Positions 25,211-34,460 of a DNA stretch of 64,000 nucleotides are shown here, in pieces (positions within the stretch are counted from its first letter, which is position 1; every line of letters starts with the position of its first letter). The stretch covers positions 248,001 to 312,000 of the forward strand of contig CAJMPQ010000001.1 of NCBI GenBank assembly GCA_905215335.1. Reading direction: 5' to 3'. The translations under genes and the position numbers were made by a program. A model generated the notes under the pieces. The model was not told the origin of the DNA and did not search any database. It saw only the letters and a list, made by a program, of their open reading frames with translations. The stretch is from an uncultured bacterium (GTDB lineage: Bacteria > Cyanobacteriota > Vampirovibrionia > Gastranaerophilales > Gastranaerophilaceae).

Positions 25211-26185
25211 TTATTCTTCTGTTTCATCCATTTTCTTAACATACATCAAGCGTAAATCATTATCATTTACAGCTTTAATTTTAACGTCAACATAATGGTC
25301 ATTTGTTGGATATTCACCAATTAAATTTTTCAAAAGAATTGTATTTGGTCCTAAATAACCTTTTGAAGCTGAACCAACTTCTTTAAATTCAGCTGTACCA
25401 TTTCTTTTTGAAACTCTTAATGTATCACCATTTGTTTGAATGAATGCTCTTGATTGTAATGTACAATCTAAGATTGAACCTTCTTTGTCATCAGTTTCGT
25501 TTGTATAAACTTCTTCGAATAAACCACCTGGATTATGAAGAGTTCTACCATCTTTAGTAACAATAGTATAATTACCTGATGGAATTCTTAAAACACGTTT
25601 TCCATAAGATTCATGGTTACCTTTGTAATCTAAAACTTCAGTATCATATACAAGAATATTTTTTGAAGATTCTAACAAGTTAATATCTCCAACTTCTTTA
25701 TTATTATATTCCCAATCACGAATACCTTCATAATGAATTACATTACGTTTTGCAGTAGTATCATTTTTATTTACATCAGTACTATCGATATCCCAATTTT
25801 GTAAATTATTAAACAAACTGTCTAATGGAATAGGTCTTTGGAATTTATAATACCATTTGATAATTGTATCACCTGGGTGACAATAACCTGTAGTATCAAT
25901 AATTGAAGCATCAGCATCCGCGTCAGCATTAGCATCTGCATTAGCATCTGCATTTGCATAAGCAAATACTTCTTTATCACAACTTGTTACTACACTACCT
26001 GCAACAGGTAAAAAACATAATGCCATAATAGCATTTCTCATAATATTACTGTTTCTTCTATCATCTTTACCAGTAAAAGCTAAAGAATTATCAGCAACAG
26101 AAGATGCGTTTTGAGAAACATTATTTCCAACTGTAATTTTTTTAGGTGTATTACATCCATAACTATTTATTGCACTAACTTGCAT
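25211..26185 (-). CDS. Unknown protein: N-terminal FTG motif, internal lipobox, Ala-Asp/Asn repeat
   Basis: 324 residues with an unusual N-terminus. Residues 1-47 are polar with the motif LAFTGKDDRR at 35-44. Then comes a stretch like a lipoprotein signal: basic DDRR, hydrophobic NAIMALCFLPVAGSVV and VTSC with Cys69, which fits a lipobox. After it a low-complexity run of Ala alternating with Asn and Asp (about 77-93). The rest is a beta-rich domain of unknown family. The aggagg five bases before ATG 26185 supports the long form; Met49, just before the hydrophobic stretch, has no Shine-Dalgarno. Confidence 0.7.
   Translation of the reverse strand: MQVSAINSYGCNTPKKITVGNNVSQNASSVADNSLAFTGKDDRRNSNIMRNAIMALCFLPVAGSVVTSCDKEVFAYANADANADANADADADASIIDTTGYCHPGDTIIKWYYKFQRPIPLDSLFNNLQNWDIDSTDVNKNDTTAKRNVIHYEGIRDWEYNNKEVGDINLLESSKNILVYDTEVLDYKGNHESYGKRVLRIPSGNYTIVTKDGRTLHNPGGLFEEVYTNETDDKEGSILDCTLQSRAFIQTNGDTLRVSKRNGTAEFKEVGSASKGYLGPNTILLKNLIGEYPTNDHYVDVKIKAVNDNDLRLMYVKKMDETEE
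25905..25968 (-). repeat. Short tandem codon repeat (Ala-Asn-Ala-Asp)n
   Basis: 12-bp units of the type gcaaatgcagat repeated about four times with decay toward gcggatgctgat, within the gene at 25211-26185. Length changes by slippage would keep frame if in multiples of three. Confidence 0.65.
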
Positions 26186-26272
26186 GAAAGCCTCCTATTT
26201 ATTAATCATGTTTGCTTTAAACCCAAACATAAATTAACTTGCTATTCTATAAAACAAGAATTACATAAAATA

Positions 26273-26303
26273 GCTAAAATTCAAATAAAAATTGAATTTT
26301 AGC
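26273..26303 (-). terminator. Probable recA terminator
   Basis: gctaaaattcaa / ttgaattttagc hairpin about 30 bases after the recA stop; the T-run is interrupted (tattttat), so it may be weak. Confidence 0.5.
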
Positions 26304-26333
26304 CCTAAATTCTATTTACAATTCTTAATACCA

Positions 26334-27353
26334 CTACTGTTCAGCTAATTTTTCTCTAACAAGTTTTTCAACTTCAGCTAAAACATCCGGGTTTTGTTCT
26401 AAAAATTCTTTAGCTTTTTCTCTACCTTGGCCTAATTTTTCATCATTATAACTAAACCAAGCTCCAGCTTTTTTAACGATATCTAAATTAACTGCAACAT
26501 CTAAAATATTACCAACTTTAGAAATACCTTTACCAAAAATAATATCAAATTCGGCAGTTCTAAATGGAGGAGCAACTTTATTTTTCAAAACTCTTACACG
26601 AACATGGTTACCAATTTCACCTTCGTCACCTTTAAGAGTTTCAGTACGTTTAATTTCCATACGAACTGAAGCATAGTATTTTAAAGCATTACCACCAGTT
26701 GTTGTTTCAGGGTTACCGTACATAACACCAATTTTCATTCTCAATTGGTTAATGAAAATAACAGTAGTATTTGTTTTACCAATAATACCAGTTAATTTTC
26801 TTAATGCTTTAGACATCAAACGAGCTTGAAGACCCATTTGTTGATCTTCCATAGAACCTTCAATTTCAGCTTTTGGAACAAGAGCTGCAACAGAGTCAAC
26901 AACAACGATATCAACAGCACCAGAACGAACCAATTCTTCTGTAATATCTAAAGCTTGTTCACCGGTATCAGGTTGAGATATTAACAAATCATCAACTTGA
27001 ACACCTAAATTTCTTGCATATTCAGGATCAAGGGCATGTTCAGCATCAACAAATGCCGCAATACCACCTTTTTTTTGGCATTCAGCAACAATATGTTGAG
27101 CTAAGGTAGTTTTACCAGAAGATTCTGGACCATATATCTCAATAATACGGCCACGAGGGATTCCTCCGATACCAAGTGCAACATCGAGAGATAATGCACC
27201 TGTAGGGATAGCATCTACATTAACAGTAGTTTTATCACCAAGCTTCATAATTGAACCTTTACCAAAATCTTTTTCAATTTTTTCAATAGCTAATTTTAAA
27301 GCTTTGCTTCTTTCTTCGCTAATATTTACAGCTGGTGATTCTTTCACTGCCAT
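26334..27353 (-). CDS. recA: Recombinase A
   Basis: DNA strand-exchange protein and SOS co-protease. Walker A GPESSGKTT, Walker B VDIVVVDSVAALVPKAE, L1/L2 loops (MEDQQMGLQARLMSKALRK; GGNALKYYASVRM) are intact. 339 residues, slightly short at the acidic tail but complete. Shine-Dalgarno gggga is followed by ATG. The gene 12 bases upstream on the same strand encodes a DNA-binding-like protein, so the two are probably one operon. No LexA-type box was identified by eye. Confidence 0.98.
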   Translation of the reverse strand: MAVKESPAVNISEERSKALKLAIEKIEKDFGKGSIMKLGDKTTVNVDAIPTGALSLDVALGIGGIPRGRIIEIYGPESSGKTTLAQHIVAECQKKGGIAAFVDAEHALDPEYARNLGVQVDDLLISQPDTGEQALDITEELVRSGAVDIVVVDSVAALVPKAEIEGSMEDQQMGLQARLMSKALRKLTGIIGKTNTTVIFINQLRMKIGVMYGNPETTTGGNALKYYASVRMEIKRTETLKGDEGEIGNHVRVRVLKNKVAPPFRTAEFDIIFGKGISKVGNILDVAVNLDIVKKAGAWFSYNDEKLGQGREKAKEFLEQNPDVLAEVEKLVREKLAEQ

Positions 27354-27365
27354 TATAACTTCCCC

Positions 27366-27896
27366 TTATTCCCAAACGTAAACTTCTTTTTTCTTATAAA
27401 AACCTAAAGCTACAGGTTTATAGCTATTTAATTCATTTTTCAATTGATAAACTTCTTTATTTAAGTCTACAATTTTTTGTTTTAGAGTTTCATTATCAGT
27501 TTTGCAACGGATAAGTTCAACTACAACATCATCCATACCTTCAAGTTTTTCATCAATAACTTTAGCAATTTTATTGCTTAATTTAACTTCTAATTCTTGA
27601 AGAGTATTCAAAATACTTTTTACAGCAGCACTATTGCTTTGAGAAGCAGATGTTGTACCTACAGCAACAGGAGTTCTTGTAGCAATAGGATTAGTTACAG
27701 CACTATTAACTTGTGCTTGAACTCTTCTCAAATTTTTAACTTCATCATAAGAAAAATATGTATGACCTTTAGCATTTTTTCTAGGTCTAATAGCTGCTTT
27801 TTTACATAAATCAACAATTTCTTTGTTGTCAGCTTTTAAAATAGTTCTCACCTCTTGAGGTGTCAAAGTTCTCTCATTCAATCTGTCTTTTATCAT
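27366..27896 (-). CDS. MerR-like HTH protein with coiled coil, upstream of recA
   Basis: 176 residues, not a named family. Residues 10-58 resemble a MerR-type or DUF-type helix-turn-helix (LTPQEVRTILKADNKEIVDLCKKAAIR... HTYFSYDEVKNLRRVQ). A Thr/Ser/Ala-rich linker follows, then a coiled coil (about 92-160: LNTLQELEVKLSNKIAKVID, LKQKIVDLNKEVYQLKNEL). Shine-Dalgarno aagga. It is 12 bases from recA and so is likely co-transcribed. A role in controlling the operon or in chromosome organisation is possible but is inference. Confidence 0.7.
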   Translation of the reverse strand: MIKDRLNERTLTPQEVRTILKADNKEIVDLCKKAAIRPRKNAKGHTYFSYDEVKNLRRVQAQVNSAVTNPIATRTPVAVGTTSASQSNSAAVKSILNTLQELEVKLSNKIAKVIDEKLEGMDDVVVELIRCKTDNETLKQKIVDLNKEVYQLKNELNSYKPVALGFYKKKEVYVWE

Positions 27897-28067
27897 CCTT
27901 ATCTATCCCTTAAAAAACATTCCCAACATCATTTTATTACATTCATGAAAAACAGGCAAATTATTTTCATGAAACTTAAAGAAATGTAAATTTCATATTC
28001 GGAATTTTTTTTATAATATTATAAGCATTTAAAAATATAAAATAAAAGAAAATAGGATTGCTATTTT

Positions 28068-28502
28068 ATGAAAACTCTAATACTAATTATAATTTGTCTT
28101 TTTTGCACAACAACGTACGCAAATGCTACATATTATGAACAGAATTCTTTAGAAAAACCTAATAATGTTGTTATTCTACAAAGAAAAACTCAAACAAAAC
28201 CAGAAAAGACTACCCAGTCTAAAATTTCTCCTGCAAGTACACCACAAAAACCTAAAATTAAACCAACTGTAAAAATGACAATAACAAGAAATCCAGCATT
28301 AGAGCGTTCTTCAAGAAAAAATATTCGAACAACAACAAAAAATACCACCAGCTGTCAAGACACACCTGGTACAAGATGTTATAGAATAAAACATAGAGCA
28401 AAAGCTCGTCCATATCCAAAAGGAGATGCCCGTTATAAACATCCGAGCAGACTACGTCCAAAACAACCGGCTAAACCAATAGAATTTATACATTGTTATT
28501 AA
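28068..28502 (+). CDS. Secreted basic protein of unknown function
   Basis: 144 residues. Signal peptide 1-20 (LILIIICLFCTTTYANA). The mature part is low-complexity and strongly basic, rich in Lys, Thr, Pro and Arg (KTQTKPEKTTQSK, KPKIKPTVKM, HPSRLRPKQPAKP), with Cys residues in TSCQDT, TRCYRI and the C-terminal HCY. It may bind anionic surface polymers. No family recognised. Weak Shine-Dalgarno (agga) about 12 bases upstream; own terminator downstream. Confidence 0.65.
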   Translation: MKTLILIIICLFCTTTYANATYYEQNSLEKPNNVVILQRKTQTKPEKTTQSKISPASTPQKPKIKPTVKMTITRNPALERSSRKNIRTTTKNTTSCQDTPGTRCYRIKHRAKARPYPKGDARYKHPSRLRPKQPAKPIEFIHCY

Positions 28503-28545
28503 AAACCTGCTCAAAATTATACAAATTATTAGACATAAACACAAT

Positions 28546-28577
28546 AAAAAAAGAGAACTAAAAAGTTCTCTTTTTTA
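28546..28577. terminator. Terminator between the basic protein gene and rpmB
   Basis: aaaaaagagaact / agttctctttttt hairpin serving converging genes. Confidence 0.88.
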
Positions 28578-28598
28578 TTTAATATGTAAAATTTTAAA

Positions 28599-28790
28599 TT
28601 ACATAGCTTTTTGAACTTTACCTGCTTTTAAGCAAGAAGTACATACTCTAATTCTTTTTGTAGCACCGTTAACAACAGCTTTAACAGTTTGTAAATTAGG
28701 TTCTTGAGTATGAACAATTTGTTTGTGTGAGAAAGTCAATTTAGCTGCTTTAATTGGAGCTTTGCCACATATTTCACAATGTTTTGCCAT
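28599..28790 (-). CDS. rpmB: 50S ribosomal protein L28
   Basis: 63-residue ribosomal protein. Starts MAKHCEICGKAP and ends with IRVCTSCLKAGKVQKA; the two C-x2-C pairs make this the zinc-binding (C+) form of L28. N-terminal block with the SHKQIVHTQEPNLQTV segment is typical. Single gene with its own terminator. Confidence 0.97.
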   Translation of the reverse strand: MAKHCEICGKAPIKAAKLTFSHKQIVHTQEPNLQTVKAVVNGATKRIRVCTSCLKAGKVQKAM

Positions 28791-28932
28791 AATTATTATT
28801 TCCTTTTCTAGCTAGTTATTACGTCGTCAATAACCTCATGATATCTAAAAAATACATTTTTGCAAGTAGCATGTTAAAAATGGTTTACATAGAGGATAAC
28901 TTAACACATCAGCACAAAATAAATATTTATGG

Positions 28933-28938
28933 TACAAT
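28933..28938 (+). promoter_or_regulatory. -10 box, leaderless hom-thrC mRNA
   Basis: TACAAT, 6 nt before ATG 28945, no Shine-Dalgarno. Confidence 0.45.
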
Positions 28939-28944
28939 GACTTC

Positions 28945-30222
28945 ATGGAAAAGAAGAAAATTAAAATCGGGTTAATCGGGCTGGGAACTGTCGGCTCTGG
29001 AGTGTTTAAAACTTTAAAAAACTTTGACAATGTTGAAGTTGTAAAAATTGCAGTTCGTAATAAAAACAAAAAACGTAACATTGAAGGATTAGATGAAAGT
29101 ATTATTACAGATAATGCTTATGAAGTTGTAAATGATCCTCAAATAGATATCGTAGCAGAATTAGTTGGAGGTGTTCAACCTGCTTATGACTTAATTAAAA
29201 CTGCGATAACAAATGGGAAACACATTGTTACTGCTAACAAAGAATTATTAGCAAAACACGGCGAAGAGTTATTTAATTTTGCAGAAGAACATAACAAAGT
29301 TGTTCTATACGAAGCTGCAATTGCCGGTGGTATTCCTCTAATTATGCCAATAAAAACAATTTTGGCCGGAAACAAAATTAATAAAATTAAAGCAATTTTA
29401 AACGGTACAACAAACTACATTTTAACAAAAATGGATGTGCAAGGAGCATCTTACAATGATGTACTAAAAGAATCACAAGAATTGGGATACGCAGAAGCAG
29501 ATCCAACTGGTGACGTTGAAGGTTTTGATGCTGCATACAAAATAACAACTCTTGCTACAATTGCATTTGGCAAAAGAGTTAAATTTGAAAATGTATATCG
29601 TGAGGGTATCACAAAAATTAGTCCTGAAGATATGCAAGCTGCTAACGAAATGGGTTATAAAATTAAACTTATAGCATCAGCAGAAATCACAGAAGATAAT
29701 AAAGCTGATGTGAGAGTACACCCAATGTTAATTTCAAAATCAAATCCACTTGCTCATATTGATTACGTTACAAATGCCGTAACTTTAACAGGTCATCCGG
29801 TTGGTAGTGTAACTTTATCAGGACCTGGAGCAGGAGAATTTCCTACAGCAAGTTCTGTAGTTGGTGATATTTTAGCAATAGCTTCAGAAATCGGAAAAAC
29901 TGATTATTTACTTCCAATGATGAGATGTCATCATAATGAAAATGCTGAACCAATTGATATTTCTGAAACTGAAAATAAATATTATATTTCAATGACTGCA
30001 AAAAATAGCATAGGTGTTATTGGAAGAATTGGTAAAGCTTGTGAAGAAAATCAAATTAGTTTAGCAAGCATTGTACAAAAAGAAGTGTCAAAAGATAATG
30101 CGGCACACATCACAGTAATTACAGATATATGCAAAGAAAAAGATATGCAAAAAGTAATTGATATCTTTAATAAAGACTCTGCAATTACTTCAGTAAACAG
30201 TTTAATAAGAGTTCAAATTTAA
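28945..30222 (+). CDS. hom: Homoserine dehydrogenase
   Basis: NAD(P)-dependent reduction of aspartate semialdehyde to homoserine, the branch to threonine and methionine. Rossmann motif GLIGLGTVGSGVF, catalytic domain motif NGTTNYILTKM and the Lys region EADPTGDVEGFDAAYK. The C-terminal 80 residues (YYISMTAKNSIGVIGRIGK onward) form an ACT domain expected to give feedback inhibition by threonine. 425 residues, full length. Operon with thrC, 15 bases apart. Confidence 0.96.
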   Translation: MEKKKIKIGLIGLGTVGSGVFKTLKNFDNVEVVKIAVRNKNKKRNIEGLDESIITDNAYEVVNDPQIDIVAELVGGVQPAYDLIKTAITNGKHIVTANKELLAKHGEELFNFAEEHNKVVLYEAAIAGGIPLIMPIKTILAGNKINKIKAILNGTTNYILTKMDVQGASYNDVLKESQELGYAEADPTGDVEGFDAAYKITTLATIAFGKRVKFENVYREGITKISPEDMQAANEMGYKIKLIASAEITEDNKADVRVHPMLISKSNPLAHIDYVTNAVTLTGHPVGSVTLSGPGAGEFPTASSVVGDILAIASEIGKTDYLLPMMRCHHNENAEPIDISETENKYYISMTAKNSIGVIGRIGKACEENQISLASIVQKEVSKDNAAHITVITDICKEKDMQKVIDIFNKDSAITSVNSLIRVQI

Positions 30223-30237
30223 AAAAAGGAATTAAAT

Positions 30238-31290
30238 ATGTACTATCAAGGATTAATTAACAGATACAAAGAATATTTACCTGTTACAGAAGAAACTCCA
30301 ATTGTTACTTTAAACGAAGGTAATACTCCACTAATTAAAGCTGATAACTTAGCTAAAAAAATTGGAATTGATGCTGAAATTTATTTAAAATTTGAAGGTT
30401 GTAACCCTACAGGAAGTTTTAAAGATCGTGGAATGACAATGGCAGTAACTAAAGCTAAAGAAGCTGGTTCAGGAGCGATTATTTGCGCATCAACAGGTAA
30501 CACATCTGCTTCAGCTGCAGCTTATGGTGCTAAAGCAGGTATGAAAACTTATGTTTTAATTCCGGATGGATACATTGCACTTGGAAAATTATCACAAGCT
30601 ATGATGTATGGTGCTGAAATTATAGCTATTCAAGGTAACTTTGATAGAGCTTTAGAACTTGTTCGCGAAGTTTCTGAAAAATACCCTATTACATTAGTAA
30701 ATTCAGTTAATCCATATAGAATTGAAGGTCAAAAAACCGGAGCTTTTGAAATTTGTGAAGCTCTAGGCCAAGCTCCAGATTACCACTTTATTCCTGTTGG
30801 CAATGCTGGTAATATTACTGCATACTGGAAAGGTTACAAAGAATGGTTCAATCTAGGTAAAATTCCAGCTTTACCTAAAATGATGGGATTTGAAGCTGAA
30901 GGTGCTGCTGCAATTGTTAAAGGCGAAAGAATTCTAAACCCTGAAACTCTTGCTACTGCAATTCGTATTGGTAACCCAGCAAGTTGGAAATTTGCAGAAG
31001 CTGCTCGTGATGAAAGTAACGGAATGATTAATTTCGTAACTGATGAAGAAATTGTAAAAGCTTATAAATTAATAGCATCTTGTGAAGGTGTATTAGCAGA
31101 ACCTGCTTCTGCTGCGTCTGTTGCCGGACTTATCAAAGTTAAAGATCAAGTTAAAGAAGGTTCTAAAATCGTTTGTATCTTAACAGGTAATGGATTGAAA
31201 GACCCTGATAATGCTATTAAATACTCTAATGCAGATGTTAAGAAAACTTCTTCTGATATTACAGATATTTTAAAAGCTATGAATATATAA
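30238..31290 (+). CDS. thrC: Threonine synthase
   Basis: PLP enzyme converting O-phosphohomoserine to threonine. PLP-binding Lys in NPTGSFKDRGM; phosphate-cradle GNTSASAAAYGAKAG and the Gly loop VGNAGN. 350 residues: the short class of threonine synthase without the N-terminal extension of the yeast or E. coli type. Second gene of the hom-thrC operon with its own Shine-Dalgarno (aagga). No homoserine kinase (thrB) follows; it must be elsewhere. Confidence 0.96.
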   Translation: MYYQGLINRYKEYLPVTEETPIVTLNEGNTPLIKADNLAKKIGIDAEIYLKFEGCNPTGSFKDRGMTMAVTKAKEAGSGAIICASTGNTSASAAAYGAKAGMKTYVLIPDGYIALGKLSQAMMYGAEIIAIQGNFDRALELVREVSEKYPITLVNSVNPYRIEGQKTGAFEICEALGQAPDYHFIPVGNAGNITAYWKGYKEWFNLGKIPALPKMMGFEAEGAAAIVKGERILNPETLATAIRIGNPASWKFAEAARDESNGMINFVTDEEIVKAYKLIASCEGVLAEPASAASVAGLIKVKDQVKEGSKIVCILTGNGLKDPDNAIKYSNADVKKTSSDITDILKAMNI

Positions 31291-31309
31291 TAATTTAAAT
31301 TTATCACTA

Positions 31310-31347
31310 TTAAAAAAGAGAACTCGAAAAATCAAGTTCTCTTTTTT
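31310..31347. terminator. hom-thrC terminator
   Basis: aaaaaagagaact / agttctctttttt hairpin with a 10-base loop; also usable by the converging gene at 31352. Confidence 0.88.
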
Positions 31348-31351
31348 ATTT

Positions 31352-32212
31352 TTACAAATTTCTATCAAAACGAGTTGTGCCCTCTCCTTCATCTATAATA
31401 CCATTTTTATTTGTATCATTATAGAAATATTTCTGCTCAACACCTTCTTCATTTGGTTTTATATTATTTTGTATTAATGAAATTATTTTTTCATCCTTAT
31501 TTTTTACTGCTGTCACAATTGTTTTTCCATTATAAACATAATTTTCAACAGTATTACCATCATCTTGTTTTTTAACTTCAACTGTGTAACCATCATAATT
31601 TTTTAACATCAATGCTAAAGAATCTTGATATGATTGTTTATTATCATTCTTTATATCAACGTCATAGTTTTTACTCATTGCCAAACTACTATCAATTTTA
31701 CCATCAGAACTATCATCATTAAGAGATATTGAACCCTTATCTGCAATATTCAATGAAACATTTCGAATATTCCCGTTTGCATCTTTGTTTATAGAACCAA
31801 CGATTTCACCATCTTTATTTTTGTACATATAAATCTTACCACCATCATCAGCAGCAATAGTTTTATCTAAAGAATAATCTTTATTTGATTCTAAAAATTT
31901 TGCATAATCTTTAATATTATCATTTTCTTTTAATTTGTCTTGTAAAGCTTCTGAATCATATTTTAACTTTTGAATCTCTTCCATTTGCGAAACCTGCTTT
32001 GGATTTAATTCAGAATTATTTAATGTAGTTGCCATATTAACAGGATTATACATAGGAAAAGTAAACATCGGCATATAATATGGTGTCTGTAATCTATTAA
32101 ACTGAAATAATGGGAATCCAAAATTAAAATTACCATATGGCATAAAATTAGGCTTAAAATTATATCCAACTTGCATTTGGAATGGGAAAAAACCAAAATT
32201 ATTAATAGACAT
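31352..32212 (-). CDS. Unknown protein with Asn/Phe/Pro-rich start and EF-hand-like end
   Basis: 287 residues, not recognised. The first 50 residues are rich in Phe, Asn, Pro, Gly and Met (NNFGFFPFQMQVGYNF). The middle contains repeated beta-type segments (DGGKIYMYKNKDGEIVGSIN, DGNTVENYVYNGKTIV), and the C-terminus has a calcium-loop pattern DTNKNGIIDEGEG like an EF-hand or dockerin loop. No signal peptide. The frame extends to a TTG at 32227, but gaggtg (32224-32219) lies just before ATG 32212, which is chosen. Confidence 0.65.
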   Translation of the reverse strand: MSINNFGFFPFQMQVGYNFKPNFMPYGNFNFGFPLFQFNRLQTPYYMPMFTFPMYNPVNMATTLNNSELNPKQVSQMEEIQKLKYDSEALQDKLKENDNIKDYAKFLESNKDYSLDKTIAADDGGKIYMYKNKDGEIVGSINKDANGNIRNVSLNIADKGSISLNDDSSDGKIDSSLAMSKNYDVDIKNDNKQSYQDSLALMLKNYDGYTVEVKKQDDGNTVENYVYNGKTIVTAVKNKDEKIISLIQNNIKPNEEGVEQKYFYNDTNKNGIIDEGEGTTRFDRNL

Positions 32213-32303
32213 ATTGCAACACCTCAAACTTAATATCTTATATTAATATATAAGTTTTTGAAAATAAAAATATTTATATAAAAAGTATATATTGTTACAA
32301 TAG

Positions 32304-32894
32304 TTAATGTTCTATATCAATAATTGCATATGCATTCATATCCATAGAACCATATATAACTTTAATTTGGTTATCACCCTGAGGTAACCATTTTACAAAA
32401 GATATAGTTTCTTCCCCAAAATCATCCTGAGTCTCTACAGCAGGAAATTGAGCCATTTGATAATGAGCTTGATAAAATTTTAAAACAGGTTGCCCATTAA
32501 CTTTTTCACCTTTAACCTGATAATGCCCTATAGGTAAAATGTTATCTCCCGCAACTAATCCAACAGGAACACAAAGAACTGACAAAGAATCTTCTTGATG
32601 TTCTTCTTTTATCATTTCAGTTTCATTACTTTGACTAAATTCTTCACCCTTAGGAATTTTTCTTTTTTTTGCCCAATTTTTCCATTTATTTACTTTTTTA
32701 TCAACTTGCTCAAGAGCTTTTTCAAAATCCTCATCTGAAACAGGTTTTGCTTCTCTACCTTCTTCTCTTGTATTCCAATTATCCCATAAATCACCAGTTG
32801 CAGGCATATCTACATCATCTGCCAATACCGGTAATGTAATAACAGTAGAAGATAAAACTAAACAAAATAATAATAAAAGCAAATACTTTCTCAT
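32304..32894 (-). CDS. Secreted protein of unknown function
   Basis: 196 residues. Signal peptide 1-25 (LLLLLFCLVLSSTVITLPVLA). The mature N-terminus has a Trp-rich segment (LWDNWNTREE, KWKNWAKKRKIP), then a beta-rich domain (PVGLVAGDNILPIGHYQV, VLKFYQAHYQMAQFPAV) of no recognised family. A TAAGAT box ends 6 nt before ATG 32894 without Shine-Dalgarno. It has some pattern likeness to the secreted protein at 2423-3070. Confidence 0.7.
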   Translation of the reverse strand: MRKYLLLLLFCLVLSSTVITLPVLADDVDMPATGDLWDNWNTREEGREAKPVSDEDFEKALEQVDKKVNKWKNWAKKRKIPKGEEFSQSNETEMIKEEHQEDSLSVLCVPVGLVAGDNILPIGHYQVKGEKVNGQPVLKFYQAHYQMAQFPAVETQDDFGEETISFVKWLPQGDNQIKVIYGSMDMNAYAIIDIEH

Positions 32895-32943
32895 ACTCTT
32901 ATCTTAATAAATTTTATCTAAAAGTAAACCCAACATTTATACG

Positions 32944-32974
32944 AAAAAAGGAACTTTTTAAAGTTCCTTTTTTA
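32944..32974 (-). terminator. Terminator of the CNNM-type gene
   Basis: aaaaaaggaacttt / aaagttccttttt hairpin just after the stop codon at 32980. Confidence 0.85.
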
Positions 32975-32979
32975 TAAAT

Positions 32980-34323
32980 CTATTCTTCAACATTTGCCGG
33001 TTGAGGTTCTTCTCGGACAATAAGTAACTTAGTAATTCTTGCTCCATCAACCTCTTTTACAGTAAATGTAAACTCTCCATATTGAACCATATCATCAATT
33101 TTTGCAATACGACCAAGTTCTTTTACAACTAAACCCGCAATTGTATCAACATCTTCCACTTCTAATTTTTCTTCATCAATATCAAAATAATTTGCAAGTT
33201 CGTCTAATCTCATCATTCCATTTGCTAAATAATGATTAGGTTTAATCTCTTTTATTTCAATTTCAGCTTCTTCATCAAATTCATCTTGAACATCGCCAAA
33301 AATTTCTTCAAAGACATCTTCCAATGTAATGATACCTGAAGTTCCGCCGAATTCATCAACTACAACAGCCATTTGACCTTTGTTCTTTTTAAATTCACGA
33401 ACCAAGTTATCCATTGTAATAGTTTCAGGAATTAACATTATTTTTCTTTGAAGTTTTGCAATAGGACGAACTTCATCTTTCAATGATAAAGAATATAAAT
33501 CTTTAACGTGAATTAAACCTGTAATATGGTCAATATCGCCATCATAAACAGGATAACGAGTATATTGATTTTCTGTAGCAACTTTATTTAATTCATCCCA
33601 AGTAATATCAATCGGAACACAAACCATATCTGTTCTTGGAATCATAACTTCTCTTGCTGTTAAATCTGAAAAATTGAACATATTATGAAGCATATCTTTT
33701 TCAGTTTCGTTCAAAACACCTTCATCGTAGCTTGTGTCAACAAGTAAATCTAAATCTTCAATTGTATGAACAACTCTTGCGTTACTTATAGGGATTTTAA
33801 ATATTCCTAAAATTATATTACACGCCTTATTCAAACTCCAAACAAAAGGTTTTGATATTGTCATAAAAATATCCATTGGTTTTGCTACATAAAGCGAAAT
33901 TTTTTCTGGATATTGAAGAGCAATACATTTTGGTACCTGTTCACCAATAACAACATGTAAAAATGTAATAACAAGGAATGCAACAACAGCAGTCACTGTA
34001 TTTGCCCAATATGTGTTGGCTGCAGGAATATGACTAAATAAAATAGCCATCATTTTTTCAATAGTTGGAGATCCAAACCAACCAATACCAATACTTGCAA
34101 TAGTTACACCAACTTGAACTGCAGCTATAAAGAAGTTCATATCCTCTAAAGCTTTTAATGCAAGTTTAGCTTCAACATTACCATCCTTGGTAAGTTGTTC
34201 AATCTTTGTCTTACGGGCTCTAACAATTGCAAACTCTGCTGATACAAAAAATCCATTTACTAATAGTAATAAAAAAACTATAACCCAATTAAAAGCAATT
34301 GTACCCAAACTCGACTCAGTCAT
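32980..34323 (-). CDS. CNNM/hemolysin C-type protein (DUF21-CBS-CBS-CorC)
   Basis: Inner-membrane protein of the CNNM/CorC family, linked to magnesium or cobalt efflux; older annotation calls it a hemolysin. Domain order: DUF21 with three hydrophobic segments (residues 8-190, including SAEFAIVRARKTKIEQL), two CBS domains (about 215-335; AREVMIPRTDMVCVP, MAVVVDEFGGTSGIITLEDVFEEIFGDV) and a C-terminal CorC/HlyC transporter-associated domain (YFDIDEEKLEVEDVDTIAGLV). 447 residues, full length. Shine-Dalgarno aagga. The ion carried is not shown by sequence. Confidence 0.93.
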   Translation of the reverse strand: MTESSLGTIAFNWVIVFLLLLVNGFFVSAEFAIVRARKTKIEQLTKDGNVEAKLALKALEDMNFFIAAVQVGVTIASIGIGWFGSPTIEKMMAILFSHIPAANTYWANTVTAVVAFLVITFLHVVIGEQVPKCIALQYPEKISLYVAKPMDIFMTISKPFVWSLNKACNIILGIFKIPISNARVVHTIEDLDLLVDTSYDEGVLNETEKDMLHNMFNFSDLTAREVMIPRTDMVCVPIDITWDELNKVATENQYTRYPVYDGDIDHITGLIHVKDLYSLSLKDEVRPIAKLQRKIMLIPETITMDNLVREFKKNKGQMAVVVDEFGGTSGIITLEDVFEEIFGDVQDEFDEEAEIEIKEIKPNHYLANGMMRLDELANYFDIDEEKLEVEDVDTIAGLVVKELGRIAKIDDMVQYGEFTFTVKEVDGARITKLLIVREEPQPANVEE

Positions 34324-34404
34324 TCCTTATTTTTCCTCTATTTTACAGTTATATTATAGTATCATTACAAAAAAAAATCAACCAATCCAACCATTAACCC
34401 TAAT

Positions 34405-34438
34405 TATAAAAGGCTCTCAAAATTTGAGAGCCTTTTAA
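34405..34438. terminator. Terminator of the rpoB-rpoC1-rpoC2 operon
   Basis: aaaaggctctcaaa / tttgagagcctttt hairpin about 25 bases after the rpoC2 stop. Confidence 0.9.
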
Positions 34439-34460
34439 ATTATGTAGATTAGAAAACAAA

